From JBCDCP01 sp039181495 (GTDB lineage Bacteria > Pseudomonadota > Alphaproteobacteria > Rhizobiales > Tepidamorphaceae), in NCBI GenBank assembly GCA_039181495.1, contig JBCDCP010000061.1:1-18421 (forward strand): 18,421 bases of DNA, written 5' to 3'. Under the pieces are notes generated by a model. That model saw nothing but the letters and a program-made list of their open reading frames with translations, was not told the DNA's origin and searched no databases. Position numbers and translations under genes: made by a program. Below, in pieces: positions 7,601 through 14,123 of the stretch. Each line of letters begins with the position of its first letter. Position 1 is the stretch's first letter.

Positions 7601-8227
7601 TCAGTTTCGGGTAGCGATGGCAGCGGCCGCTGCCCCCATCAGACCCGCTGAAATACGGTTGGCAATGCGCATGGCTCGGGGGCTTCTGAGCAATCGCCGC
7701 GCCTGATGGGCTGCGGCCAGCCAGATGAGGTCGACACTTGCGAGGACCAGCGTCATTACGGCCAACAATTCAAGCCACCCGATTGTGGTGATGCTGCCGA
7801 GATCGATCAGCGTGGGCAACAGGGCGAGATAGAACAGCATGATCTTGGGGTTGCCGAGCGTTACGCCCATACCGGCAAAGAACATGCCCCAGCCTGAGCC
7901 ACGTCGCGGCAGTGCAGCGTCATCGGGATTCCCGGCGACCGGCTGCGTCCATATCTGCCAGGCGAGATAGCAAAGATAGCCAACGCCAAGCCATTTGATG
8001 ATTTGGAACCCGAGCGCGAACTGCTCGGCCAAGGCGACCAGTCCGAGTATGGCTGCGGTCAGCCACAGCCCTTCGCCGATCCACATGGCCGCCAGAAATG
8101 GCAGCGCCGCACGCGGACCTTCGCTGATCACCCGCGCAACCAGTGCAGCGATAGATGGCCCAGGCGAACCCGCGGTGACGGCGAGCGCGGTGGCAAAGAT
8201 CACGAGAGCGGCGGGGTCGATATGCAT
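7601..8227 (-). CDS. LysE/RhtB-family amino-acid exporter
   Basis: This is a small inner-membrane exporter of 208 residues, the normal size for the LysE/RhtB superfamily. It begins MHIDPAALVIFATALAVTAG and carries the family's GSPGPSIAALVARV motif after the first helix. It then has about five more hydrophobic segments, an RRGSG linker mid-protein, and GVTLGNPKIMLFYLALLP, another family hallmark. Start at 8227 is chosen because translation upstream has no homology-like content and would overlap glxD extensively. Its start lies 15 bases after the glxD stop and its stop lies 37 bases before the glnT start, so it belongs to the same operon. The substrate is unknown. The context suggests export of glutamate, glutamine or a gamma-glutamyl or methylated derivative, which is inference only. 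Confidence 0.88.
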   Translation of the reverse strand: MHIDPAALVIFATALAVTAGSPGPSIAALVARVISEGPRAALPFLAAMWIGEGLWLTAAILGLVALAEQFALGFQIIKWLGVGYLCYLAWQIWTQPVAGNPDDAALPRRGSGWGMFFAGMGVTLGNPKIMLFYLALLPTLIDLGSITTIGWLELLAVMTLVLASVDLIWLAAAHQARRLLRSPRAMRIANRISAGLMGAAAAAIATRN

Positions 8228-8241
8228 GGGTGTCCCAGTCT

Positions 8242-9576
8242 CTATCCCGTCTGGCCGTTGAGGCCGGGAACCCAGCTCGTGCCCGCCAGCGGGACACGCG
8301 CCATGGCGGCCGCCTCGACAGTCAGGGCGACCAGGTCCTCGGGTTCGAGATTGTGCACATGGCTCTTGCCACAGGCGCGGGCCAGCGTCTGGCACTCGAG
8401 CGTCATAACGTTCAGGTAGTTGGCGAGCCTGCGCCCGCCCAGCTCAGGGTCCAGCCGGTTGGCGAGCCCAGGGTCCTGCGTGGAAATGCCCGCAGGATCG
8501 TGGCCCTCATGCCAATCGTCATAGGCCCCGGCTGTCGTGCCGAGCGCGTTGTAATCGGCCTCCCAGCGTGGATCGTTATCGCCCAGCGCCACCAGTGCGG
8601 CCGTGCCGATCGACACCGCATCGGCGCCCAGTGCCAGCGCCTTGGCCACATCAGCGCCCGAACGGATTCCGCCCGAGACCACGAGTTGCACCTTACGGTG
8701 CATATCAAGATCCATCAGCGCATCCACGGCGGGCCGGATACAGGCCAGCGTCGGTTGCCCCACATGCTCGATGAACACGTCCTGCGTGGCCGCTGTGCCG
8801 CCCTGCATCCCATCCAGCACCACCACATCGGCGCCCGACTTCACCGCCAGCGCAGTGTCGTGAAACGGCCGCGCACCGCCGACCTTGACGTAAATCGGCT
8901 TCTGCCAGTCGGTGATCTCGCGCAGCTCGGTGATCTTGATCGCAAGATCATCCGGGCCGGTCCAATCCGGATGACGGCAGGCCGAACGTTGGTCGATGCC
9001 CTGGGGCAGAGTGCGCATCTCAGCGACCCGATCGTTGATTTTCTGGCCCAGCAGCATGCCGCCGCCACCCGGTTTCGCGCCCTGGCCAATGACGATTTCG
9101 ATGGCGTCACAGCGCCTGAGATCATCCGGATTGAGGCCATAGCGCGAGGGCAGCACCTGATAGACGAGCTTTTCGGAATGACAACGTTCTTCCTCGGTCA
9201 TGCCACCATCGCCGGTGGTGGTCGAAGTGCCGGCCAGCGATGCGCCGCGCCCCAACGCTTCCTTGGCCTGCCCGGAGAGCGAGCCGAAACTCATGCCGGC
9301 AATGGTGATCGGGATTTTCAGCTCGATCGGCTTTTCAGCAAAGCGCCCCCCGAGGGTGACCGCGGTGTCGCAGCGCTCGCGATAGCCCTCGAGCGGATAG
9401 CGCGAGACCGATGCGCCAAGAAACAGCAGATCATCGAAATGGGGGAGGGCGCGTTTTGCTCCACCGCCACGGATATCATAGATGCCGGTCTGCGCCGCAC
9501 GGCGAATTTCCGACAGGGTGTAGTCGTCGAAAGTTGCCGATTTGCGAGGGCGTGTCCGGGGGATGTCAGTGTCCAT
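8242..9576 (-). CDS. glxD: Glutamate synthase-like FMN subunit GlxD / N-methylglutamate synthase subunit MgsC
   Basis: This 444-residue protein corresponds to the FMN-binding (beta/alpha)8 synthase domain of glutamate synthase GltB. It has PITIAGMSFGSLSGQAKEAL at 89-108, STTTGDGGMTEEER at 118-131, and IEIVIGQGAKPGGGGMLLG at 159-177. Then come IYVKVGGARPFHD at 228-240, DGMQGGTAATQ at 255-265 and VSGGIRSGADVAKALALGADAV at 300-321. These are the FMN and 2-oxoglutarate site elements. The three cysteines that bind the [3Fe-4S] cluster in GltB are missing: the matching stretch 346-367 (ending in HDPAGISTQ) has no Cys. Together with GlxB and GlxC it should form a three-subunit enzyme that makes glutamate or N-methylglutamate. 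The start has no clear Shine-Dalgarno site and lies 24 bases after the glxC stop. Confidence 0.9.
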   Translation of the reverse strand: MDTDIPRTRPRKSATFDDYTLSEIRRAAQTGIYDIRGGGAKRALPHFDDLLFLGASVSRYPLEGYRERCDTAVTLGGRFAEKPIELKIPITIAGMSFGSLSGQAKEALGRGASLAGTSTTTGDGGMTEEERCHSEKLVYQVLPSRYGLNPDDLRRCDAIEIVIGQGAKPGGGGMLLGQKINDRVAEMRTLPQGIDQRSACRHPDWTGPDDLAIKITELREITDWQKPIYVKVGGARPFHDTALAVKSGADVVVLDGMQGGTAATQDVFIEHVGQPTLACIRPAVDALMDLDMHRKVQLVVSGGIRSGADVAKALALGADAVSIGTAALVALGDNDPRWEADYNALGTTAGAYDDWHEGHDPAGISTQDPGLANRLDPELGGRRLANYLNVMTLECQTLARACGKSHVHNLEPEDLVALTVEAAAMARVPLAGTSWVPGLNGQTG

Positions 9577-9600
9577 TGTTGGGGTCCATGGGCCGAAGTC

Positions 9601-10284
9601 TCAATACTGGTCGGCGTGGTCGACGTCGAAATTGTAGAGCTTGCGGGCCGAGCCGTAGCGACGGAAAGAGCCCGGATCGGCATCGATGTCGGCGGCTGCG
9701 AGCAAACCGGCAAGTGCCTCGAGATGCTCAGGTTTCATCTCCTTCTCGATGCAGTCGGCACCGAGGCTTTCAACGTCCCCGCGCACGAAGATCCGGGCCT
9801 CGTAAAGCGAGTCACCGAGCGACTCGCCGGCATCGCCACACACGACCAGTGTGCCGAGCTGACCCATGAACGCGCTCATATGGCCGACATCGCCACCCAC
9901 AACGATATCGATGCCCTTCATGGAGATACCGCAGCGCGCCGCCGCATCGCCATCGATCACCAATAGCCCGCCATGGCCGCTGGCCCCCGCCGACTGCGAG
10001 GCATTGCCTTTGACCCGGACATGCCCGCTCATCATGTTCTCGGCGACGCCCCAACCGCAATGCCCGTCGATCGTCACGGTAGCCTGCTTGTTCATGCCCG
10101 CGCAGTAGTAGCCGGCATGGCCGCGCACGGTCAGTTCGATCGGCACATCAAGGCCTGCCGCAATGGCGTGCTGACCCAACGGATGGAGTACTTCCCACGC
10201 GGTCTCGTTGGTGTCCGGCGGTAGTGCGTGCAGCCGTTTGTTGAGTTCGCGCAGCGATGTGTCGGCAAGGTCAACGGTGATCAT
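9601..10284 (-). CDS. glxC: GltB C-terminal (GXGXG) subunit GlxC / MgsB
   Basis: This 227-residue protein matches the right-handed beta-helix domain found at the C-terminus of glutamate synthase large subunits. It shows the repeating Gly-rich turns: RGHAGYYCAGMNKQATVTIDG, GHCGWGVAENMMSGHVRVKGN, GHGGLLVIDGDAAARCGISMKG and VGGDVGHMSAFMGQLGTLVVCGD. In the parent enzyme this domain is structural and helps form the internal ammonia tunnel. Here it is a separate polypeptide, as in GlxC/MgsB proteins. The ATG overlaps the glxB stop (ATGA, 10284-10281), which implies translational coupling and fixed stoichiometry with the amidotransferase subunit. Confidence 0.9.
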   Translation of the reverse strand: MITVDLADTSLRELNKRLHALPPDTNETAWEVLHPLGQHAIAAGLDVPIELTVRGHAGYYCAGMNKQATVTIDGHCGWGVAENMMSGHVRVKGNASQSAGASGHGGLLVIDGDAAARCGISMKGIDIVVGGDVGHMSAFMGQLGTLVVCGDAGESLGDSLYEARIFVRGDVESLGADCIEKEMKPEHLEALAGLLAAADIDADPGSFRRYGSARKLYNFDVDHADQY

Positions 10285-11204
10285 GCGGCGCCCTGCATGG
10301 TCTCGGTTAACAGGTCCCAGCTGTAGATCTGGCTTGGTTCAGGTTCCCAGAGTCGGGCCTTTTCGATGCCGGGCAGCCCGGTGAGGCTGCGATACTCCGA
10401 TGCCATGGCCACCCAGTCGTCGGTTTCAGCAAGCTGGGCCGGCTTGCAGCCGATGCCATCGCGCACCACAGCAAAGCCATCGCGTGTGCCCATGGCGAAG
10501 GTATAGAAACCATCGAGGTCCCTGAAGCCTGCGCGCAGAGCTTCATCCAGCGGCATACCCTGAGAGAGCCGGAACGCGAAATACTTGGCCGCCACCTCGC
10601 TGTCGTTCTCGGTTTCGACCTCCTGGCCTTGCCGTCGCAGCCACTGGCGCAGTCGGAAGTAGTTCGACAGTGAGCCATTGTGGACGAGGCACATGTCGTC
10701 GGCGGCGGTGAAGGGGTGCGCACCTTCGGTTGTCACCGCGCTTTCGGTTGCCATGCGGGTGTGGCCGATGGCGTGTGTCCCGTTGACGCTGCGCAGATCG
10801 TATTGATCGACCACCTGCTCGGGCAGGCCCTTGTCCTTGTAGACCTCCATCACCGAGCCATGTCCCATGATGTGAATATGCGGATGGTTCTGTTTGAGCC
10901 AGGCCCGGGGCACAGCCGTGCCGCCTTCAACGGTCAGAACGCCGTGATTGCCTCTCTGGCTGGCCGTGGCGGACAGTGACAGCGCATTCGAAAGCGCTGA
11001 CGCGAGTTCAGACCAATCTGTACCATTATCAGGATCGAACAGCGTCAACTTGCTGAACCCAGCTGCCGCCGGATTGTGGTAAAGTGCGATGCCGGCGCTG
11101 TCTGGCCCACGGCTGGTCATGCCGATCAGCATGTCGGAGATCAGATCACCTAGATTCTCGCGCAGTTCAGCGGATTTCAGAAACAGGCCGACAATGCCGC
11201 ACAT
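10281..11204 (-). CDS. glxB: Class II glutamine amidotransferase subunit GlxB / MgsA
   Basis: This is the glutaminase subunit, which would release ammonia from glutamine for its partner synthase subunits. The start at 11204 is fixed by chemistry: the product begins MCGIVGLF, placing the catalytic nucleophile at Cys2 after Met removal, and GGAG lies 6 bases upstream. The 307-residue protein then has the class II motifs RGPDSAG at 32-38, the HTRMATES block, the NGSLSNY block, and a late ENDSEVAA segment. These fold as the Ntn-type amidotransferase domain. It is first in the glx operon, facing the divergent GntR-family gene across a 155-base control region. Rhizobial GlxB and methylotroph MgsA share this layout; which reaction it serves here is not decided by the sequence. 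Confidence 0.92.
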   Translation of the reverse strand: MCGIVGLFLKSAELRENLGDLISDMLIGMTSRGPDSAGIALYHNPAAAGFSKLTLFDPDNGTDWSELASALSNALSLSATASQRGNHGVLTVEGGTAVPRAWLKQNHPHIHIMGHGSVMEVYKDKGLPEQVVDQYDLRSVNGTHAIGHTRMATESAVTTEGAHPFTAADDMCLVHNGSLSNYFRLRQWLRRQGQEVETENDSEVAAKYFAFRLSQGMPLDEALRAGFRDLDGFYTFAMGTRDGFAVVRDGIGCKPAQLAETDDWVAMASEYRSLTGLPGIEKARLWEPEPSQIYSWDLLTETMQGAA

Positions 11205-11238
11205 GATGGTCTCCGTCGGGCGACTTATGTGAGCGGCG

Positions 11239-11266
11239 ACAATACCGTGCTGGACCAATTTGACAA
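11239..11266 (-). promoter_or_regulatory. Candidate sigma-70-type promoter of the glx operon
   Basis: Read on the minus strand, TTGTCA (11266-11261, five of six to the -35 consensus) is followed after 16 bases by TATTGT (11244-11239, four of six to the -10 consensus). This would put the transcript start about 28 bases before the glxB ATG. The left arm of the inverted repeat at 11254-11292 falls on the -35 element and spacer, as expected for a repressor site. This is a visual match only. Confidence 0.4.
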
Positions 11267-11292
11267 GTCTTTGCCAAATGGTGCAAATTGGT
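11254..11292. promoter_or_regulatory. Inverted repeat with an extra direct half-site, likely regulator operator
   Basis: ACCAATTTG at 11254-11262 and CAAATTGGT at 11284-11292 are perfect reverse complements, 30 bases apart centre to centre, close to three helical turns. A third related half-site, CAAATGGTGC at 11275-11284, lies immediately beside the right arm. The set sits between the divergent glxB and GntR-family genes and overlaps the candidate glxB promoter. The neighbouring FadR-type protein is the obvious candidate to bind it. Confidence 0.5.
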
Positions 11293-11359
11293 GCAGATAT
11301 TGATCCCTTGATGCTTGGCGACCATCGCATCAGTCCACACCCAATGCGGTTCTGTTTTC

Positions 11360-12088
11360 ATGGACATTCCAACGGTTGACGCGGCCTACCGATCGGCCAG
11401 CACCGCGCGGATGCTGGCCTCGAGGCTGGTTGCCGAGATCAGCGATGGTCGGCTGTTGCCGGGCACCCGGCTGCCGACGGAGCGCGCGATCGCTGAGATG
11501 TCCGGCCTGCCGCGATCGGCCGTGCGGCAGGCGTTGACGGAGCTGGCCGAGCACGGCCTTGTGGAGCGCCGCCATGGCAGCGGCACCTATGTCGTCGATC
11601 CGAAGTACTCCGAGACCGTTCCAGCTTTGTCGATGATTGCCGATGACATCGCACCCCTGCACCTCATCGAAGTCCGGGCCGCACTCGAGCCGGCTGTCAG
11701 CCGGCTTGCTGCCCGACACGCCACCATGCGCAACCTCCAGTCACTGGAGCGCATCCTTGCCGAACTCGATCGGTGCGGCAGCGACGTTGCCCGCTTCGCG
11801 ACTTTGGACGAAAGTTTTCACGTCGGTCTCGCCGAAGCCACGCGCAATCCGATGATGGTGTGGCTCTACCGTCAGATGAATGCCGTTCGCGGCCGGACAC
11901 AATGGATGACGGTGCAGGACGAAAAGCTGACCGCCGATCGGATTGCCGAGTACAATCGCTTGCATCGCCAGATCTTCGAGGCCGTGGCCAGCCGAGACGC
12001 TGATGACGCAGCGCGCCAGATGGCCCAGCACATGACCGAGGCGCGGGCTGACTTTCTGCAGGACGGATCAGCTGCCTCCGGGCTTTGA
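11360..12088 (+). CDS. FadR-type GntR-family transcriptional regulator (FCD ligand domain)
   Basis: This is a 242-residue DNA-binding regulator. The N-terminal winged helix-turn-helix (about 12-80) has the GntR signature LLPGTRLPTERAIAEMSGLPRSAVRQAL, then the wing LVERRHGSGTYVV. The C-terminal FCD all-helical ligand domain (about 100-230) carries what look like the usual metal or carboxylate ligands: Asp150 and His154 in LDESFH, His202 in RLHRQIF and His224. That suggests a small organic acid effector bound through a metal. ATG at 11360 is preferred to the upstream in-frame TTG at 11315, though neither has a good Shine-Dalgarno site. It is divergent from glxB and 31 bases upstream of the membrane hydrolase, so it may control either direction. 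Rhizobial glx clusters are usually described with an AraC-type GlxA instead. Confidence 0.9.
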   Translation: MDIPTVDAAYRSASTARMLASRLVAEISDGRLLPGTRLPTERAIAEMSGLPRSAVRQALTELAEHGLVERRHGSGTYVVDPKYSETVPALSMIADDIAPLHLIEVRAALEPAVSRLAARHATMRNLQSLERILAELDRCGSDVARFATLDESFHVGLAEATRNPMMVWLYRQMNAVRGRTQWMTVQDEKLTADRIAEYNRLHRQIFEAVASRDADDAARQMAQHMTEARADFLQDGSAASGL

Positions 12089-12119
12089 TCCGTAGCACGG
12101 CTTCGGCGTAAACAGCCTC

Positions 12120-13661
12120 GTGACCCGACTGAAGATTCCACACCTCATTGCCCTGTCTGTGGCGCTGCTGGCCATCGGCTATGCCATTTGGCTGATTACT
12201 GATGCCCGACGGGGACTGACGATCGAGAGCCTGTCCATTGATGGGACGCCGGCGCGCATCTTCAGCCCGCCCGGTGCATCCCAGGGCACACCGGTTACGG
12301 TCATCGCGCACGGCTTCGCTGGCTCCCAGCGGCTGATGGAGCCGTTCGCAGTCACGCTTGCCCGGCAGGGCATTATCGCGGTGACCTTTGATTTTGAGGG
12401 GCATGGCGAAAACCCCCAGCCCATGCGCGGTGATCTCGGCGCAGAAGATGGCACCACACGCTATCTGCTCGACCAGTTGGCCAAGGTCGTTACCCACGCG
12501 CGCGCGCGGTTCCAACCGGAGCACATCCATCTGCTCGGCCACTCGATGGCCACCGATGTGCTGGTCCGGGAATCCATCGCCAACCCGATTTACACATCAG
12601 TCGTGGCCGTCTCGATGTTCTCCCAAGCTGTCGAGCCCGAAGCGCCGGGTAATCTCTTGATCCTCAACGGTGCCTGGGAGCCTCAGCTCAATGCCGAGGC
12701 TATCCGCGTCCTCGGTCTCACCGAAGACGACCCTGAAGCAGGCATCACCTATGGCCGTCTCGCCGACGGGGATGCACGCCGCGCAGTGTTTGTACCCGGT
12801 GCCGAGCATGTTGCCATTCTCTATCGACAGGCCGGCATGGCAGAAGCGTCCAGCTGGATCCGGCAGGCCACGGGGATGCCGGTATTGGACGGCGGATTCC
12901 TCGATCATCGCGGCCCTGCCATTCTTGGGCTGATTTTCGGCGTCGTATTGCTGGGTTGGCCAGTGTCTCGCTTGTTGCCGCGGGTCGTGGAACGCTCGGG
13001 AATACGTGGTGCAAATTTGCCCTGGCGCCGCATCTTGGCGGTGGTCGCCGTGCCGGCGATCCTCACGCCCCTTACATTACGGGCGTTCCCGACTGACATC
13101 TTGCCGGTGCTGGTCGCCGATTATCTGGCGCTGCACTTTCTCGCCTACGGCCTGTTCACGTTTGCAACGCTGTTGTGGGTCAACAAGGGTTGGACCGCCC
13201 TGCCACCCTGGGCTGACATCCGCGGGGGCCGGTTTCTCGGTGCTACAGTGCTGGCGATGCTGTTCGTCGCGTGCGCATTTGGCGGGGCATTGCACTTCGC
13301 AGTCACGGTACTGTTCCCGTCTGCCTCCCGCGTACCTCTGGCCGGGTTGATGATGCTGGGCACGATCACGTTTTTTCTGGCGACCGAATGGGCCTTGCGC
13401 GGCAATGACTCACCAAAACTGGCACCATTTGTGGGAAAAATCGGTTTCATACTCTCACTGGTTCTCGCGATCGCGCTCGATTTCGAAGGGCTGTTCTTCC
13501 TGATCCTGATCGTGCCTTTCGTGATCCTGTTCCTGATCGTCTATGGGCTGTTCGTCTGGTGGGCGAGCCGCGCCACGGGTCACCCGTGGGTCGGCGGGAT
13601 TGCCAATGGTGTGGCGCTCGCCATTGCGCTCAGCGCCGCCTTTCCCGTGTGGTCAGGGTAG
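12120..13661 (+). CDS. Membrane-anchored alpha/beta hydrolase with C-terminal multi-helix membrane domain
   Basis: The 513-residue product starts at GTG 12120, the earliest possible start after an in-frame stop at 12093. Residues 7-27 form an N-terminal membrane anchor. Residues about 35-250 are an alpha/beta hydrolase domain: oxyanion-type VIAHGFAGSQ at 61-70, FDFEGHGENP at 90-99, nucleophile Ser142 in LLGHSMATD, and candidate catalytic His230 in PGAEHV. The elbow reads G-H-S-M-A, not the usual G-x-S-x-G. From about 265 to 511 there are roughly seven further hydrophobic segments. The hydrolase part is therefore probably periplasmic, tethered to a polytopic domain I do not recognise. Substrate is unknown; an esterase or a peptide or lipid hydrolase are all possible. 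It follows the GntR gene by 31 bases and precedes the double-glycine peptide gene. Confidence 0.8.
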   Translation: MTRLKIPHLIALSVALLAIGYAIWLITDARRGLTIESLSIDGTPARIFSPPGASQGTPVTVIAHGFAGSQRLMEPFAVTLARQGIIAVTFDFEGHGENPQPMRGDLGAEDGTTRYLLDQLAKVVTHARARFQPEHIHLLGHSMATDVLVRESIANPIYTSVVAVSMFSQAVEPEAPGNLLILNGAWEPQLNAEAIRVLGLTEDDPEAGITYGRLADGDARRAVFVPGAEHVAILYRQAGMAEASSWIRQATGMPVLDGGFLDHRGPAILGLIFGVVLLGWPVSRLLPRVVERSGIRGANLPWRRILAVVAVPAILTPLTLRAFPTDILPVLVADYLALHFLAYGLFTFATLLWVNKGWTALPPWADIRGGRFLGATVLAMLFVACAFGGALHFAVTVLFPSASRVPLAGLMMLGTITFFLATEWALRGNDSPKLAPFVGKIGFILSLVLAIALDFEGLFFLILIVPFVILFLIVYGLFVWWASRATGHPWVGGIANGVALAIALSAAFPVWSG

Positions 13662-13680
13662 GGCGCGAAGTCGAGCAAAC

Positions 13681-13709
13681 GCGGCTTGTGTGGGATTGCA
13701 CAACGCCGC
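13681..13709 (+). other. Stem-loop between hydrolase and peptide genes
   Basis: GCGGCTTGTG (13681-13690) pairs with CACAA plus GCCGC (13699-13703, 13705-13709) across an 8-base loop, with one bulged C at 13704. It begins 20 bases after the hydrolase stop. No T-run follows, so it is more likely an mRNA processing or stability element, or a protein site, than a simple terminator. Confidence 0.4.
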
Positions 13710-13749
13710 TGGCAGACGACGCCTACATTGGTCTCATCGAACAACGAAA

Positions 13750-13755
13750 AGGGGA
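13750..13755 (+). promoter_or_regulatory. Ribosome binding site fixing the peptide start
   Basis: AGGGGA lies 5 bases before the ATG at 13761. The frame stays open upstream to 13686, but only this ATG has such a site and gives a leader of standard length. Confidence 0.55.
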
Positions 13756-13760
13756 CCATC

Positions 13761-13976
13761 ATGACTTCGAAGGGCAGAGAACTGAAAGACACTGAGCTGG
13801 ATCAGGTTACTGGCGGTTTCACAGTCTCCAACAGCCTTTTTGCACGCGGCGGCAAAGGCGTTTCAGAGGTGGGCCTTGGCAGCGGTCGCGATGGTGACCG
13901 CCCTAAATCCACCTTTACGGGCGATGAGCACGAAAAGAACGGCAACATGCGCAACGAACATAATGGCGCCGCGTAA
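13761..13976 (+). CDS. Small peptide with double-glycine (bacteriocin-type) leader
   Basis: The 71-residue product begins with a 19-residue segment that matches the consensus of double-glycine leaders: RELKDTELDQVTGG at 6-19, with the conserved ELxxVxGG spacing. Such leaders are cut after the second Gly by the C39 peptidase domain of dedicated ABC exporters. The predicted 52-residue mature part starts FTVSNSLF. It is Gly-rich in the middle (GGKGVSEVGLGSGRDGD) and very hydrophilic at the end, rich in Asn, Glu, His and Lys. It has no Cys, so lanthionine or disulfide maturation is not expected. No C39 exporter, modification enzyme or immunity gene is recognisable nearby. The gene lies 99 bases after the membrane hydrolase and ends at two tandem hairpins. 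It may be a bacteriocin-like peptide, a signal or another secreted peptide; function unknown. Confidence 0.72.
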   Translation: MTSKGRELKDTELDQVTGGFTVSNSLFARGGKGVSEVGLGSGRDGDRPKSTFTGDEHEKNGNMRNEHNGAA

Positions 13977-14008
13977 CTCTGCCGCTTGCAGCATCTGCGA
14001 TCACTGGT

Positions 14009-14039
14009 CAGGAGCCGGTCCTGTCAGGGCCGGTTCCTG
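14009..14039 (+). terminator. Terminator-like hairpin 1 after the peptide gene
   Basis: CAGGAGCCGG (14009-14018) pairs with CCGGTTCCTG (14030-14039), one G-T wobble in a 10-bp stem, with an 11-base loop. Only three T bases (14041-14043) follow, so on its own it would be a weak intrinsic terminator. Confidence 0.5.
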
Positions 14040-14046
14040 CTTTCCA

Positions 14047-14067
14047 CCGGCCTGAATTCGGGGCCGG
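14047..14067 (+). terminator. Terminator-like hairpin 2 after the peptide gene
   Basis: CCGGCC (14047-14052) pairs with GGCCGG (14062-14067) across a 9-base loop, followed by the T-rich stretch ATTTGCTCTTTAT. It backs up the hairpin just upstream and probably also shields the convergent betB gene from read-through. Confidence 0.5.
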
Positions 14068-14123
14068 ATTTGCTCTTTATGCAGACCTGCCGCAAACGTG
14101 GATATCTCAGATGGGGTAGCGCA

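Noticed and set aside
8230..9966. 578-codon plus-strand open frame opposite glxD and glxC
   Set aside because: Antisense to two genes with unmistakable glutamate-synthase motifs. Its translation is Arg/His/Gly-rich with no domain signs.
11205..11330. Longer glxB start at 11330 adding 42 residues
   Set aside because: Class II amidotransferases need Cys directly after the start Met. MCGIVGLF begins at 11204 with a good ribosome binding site.
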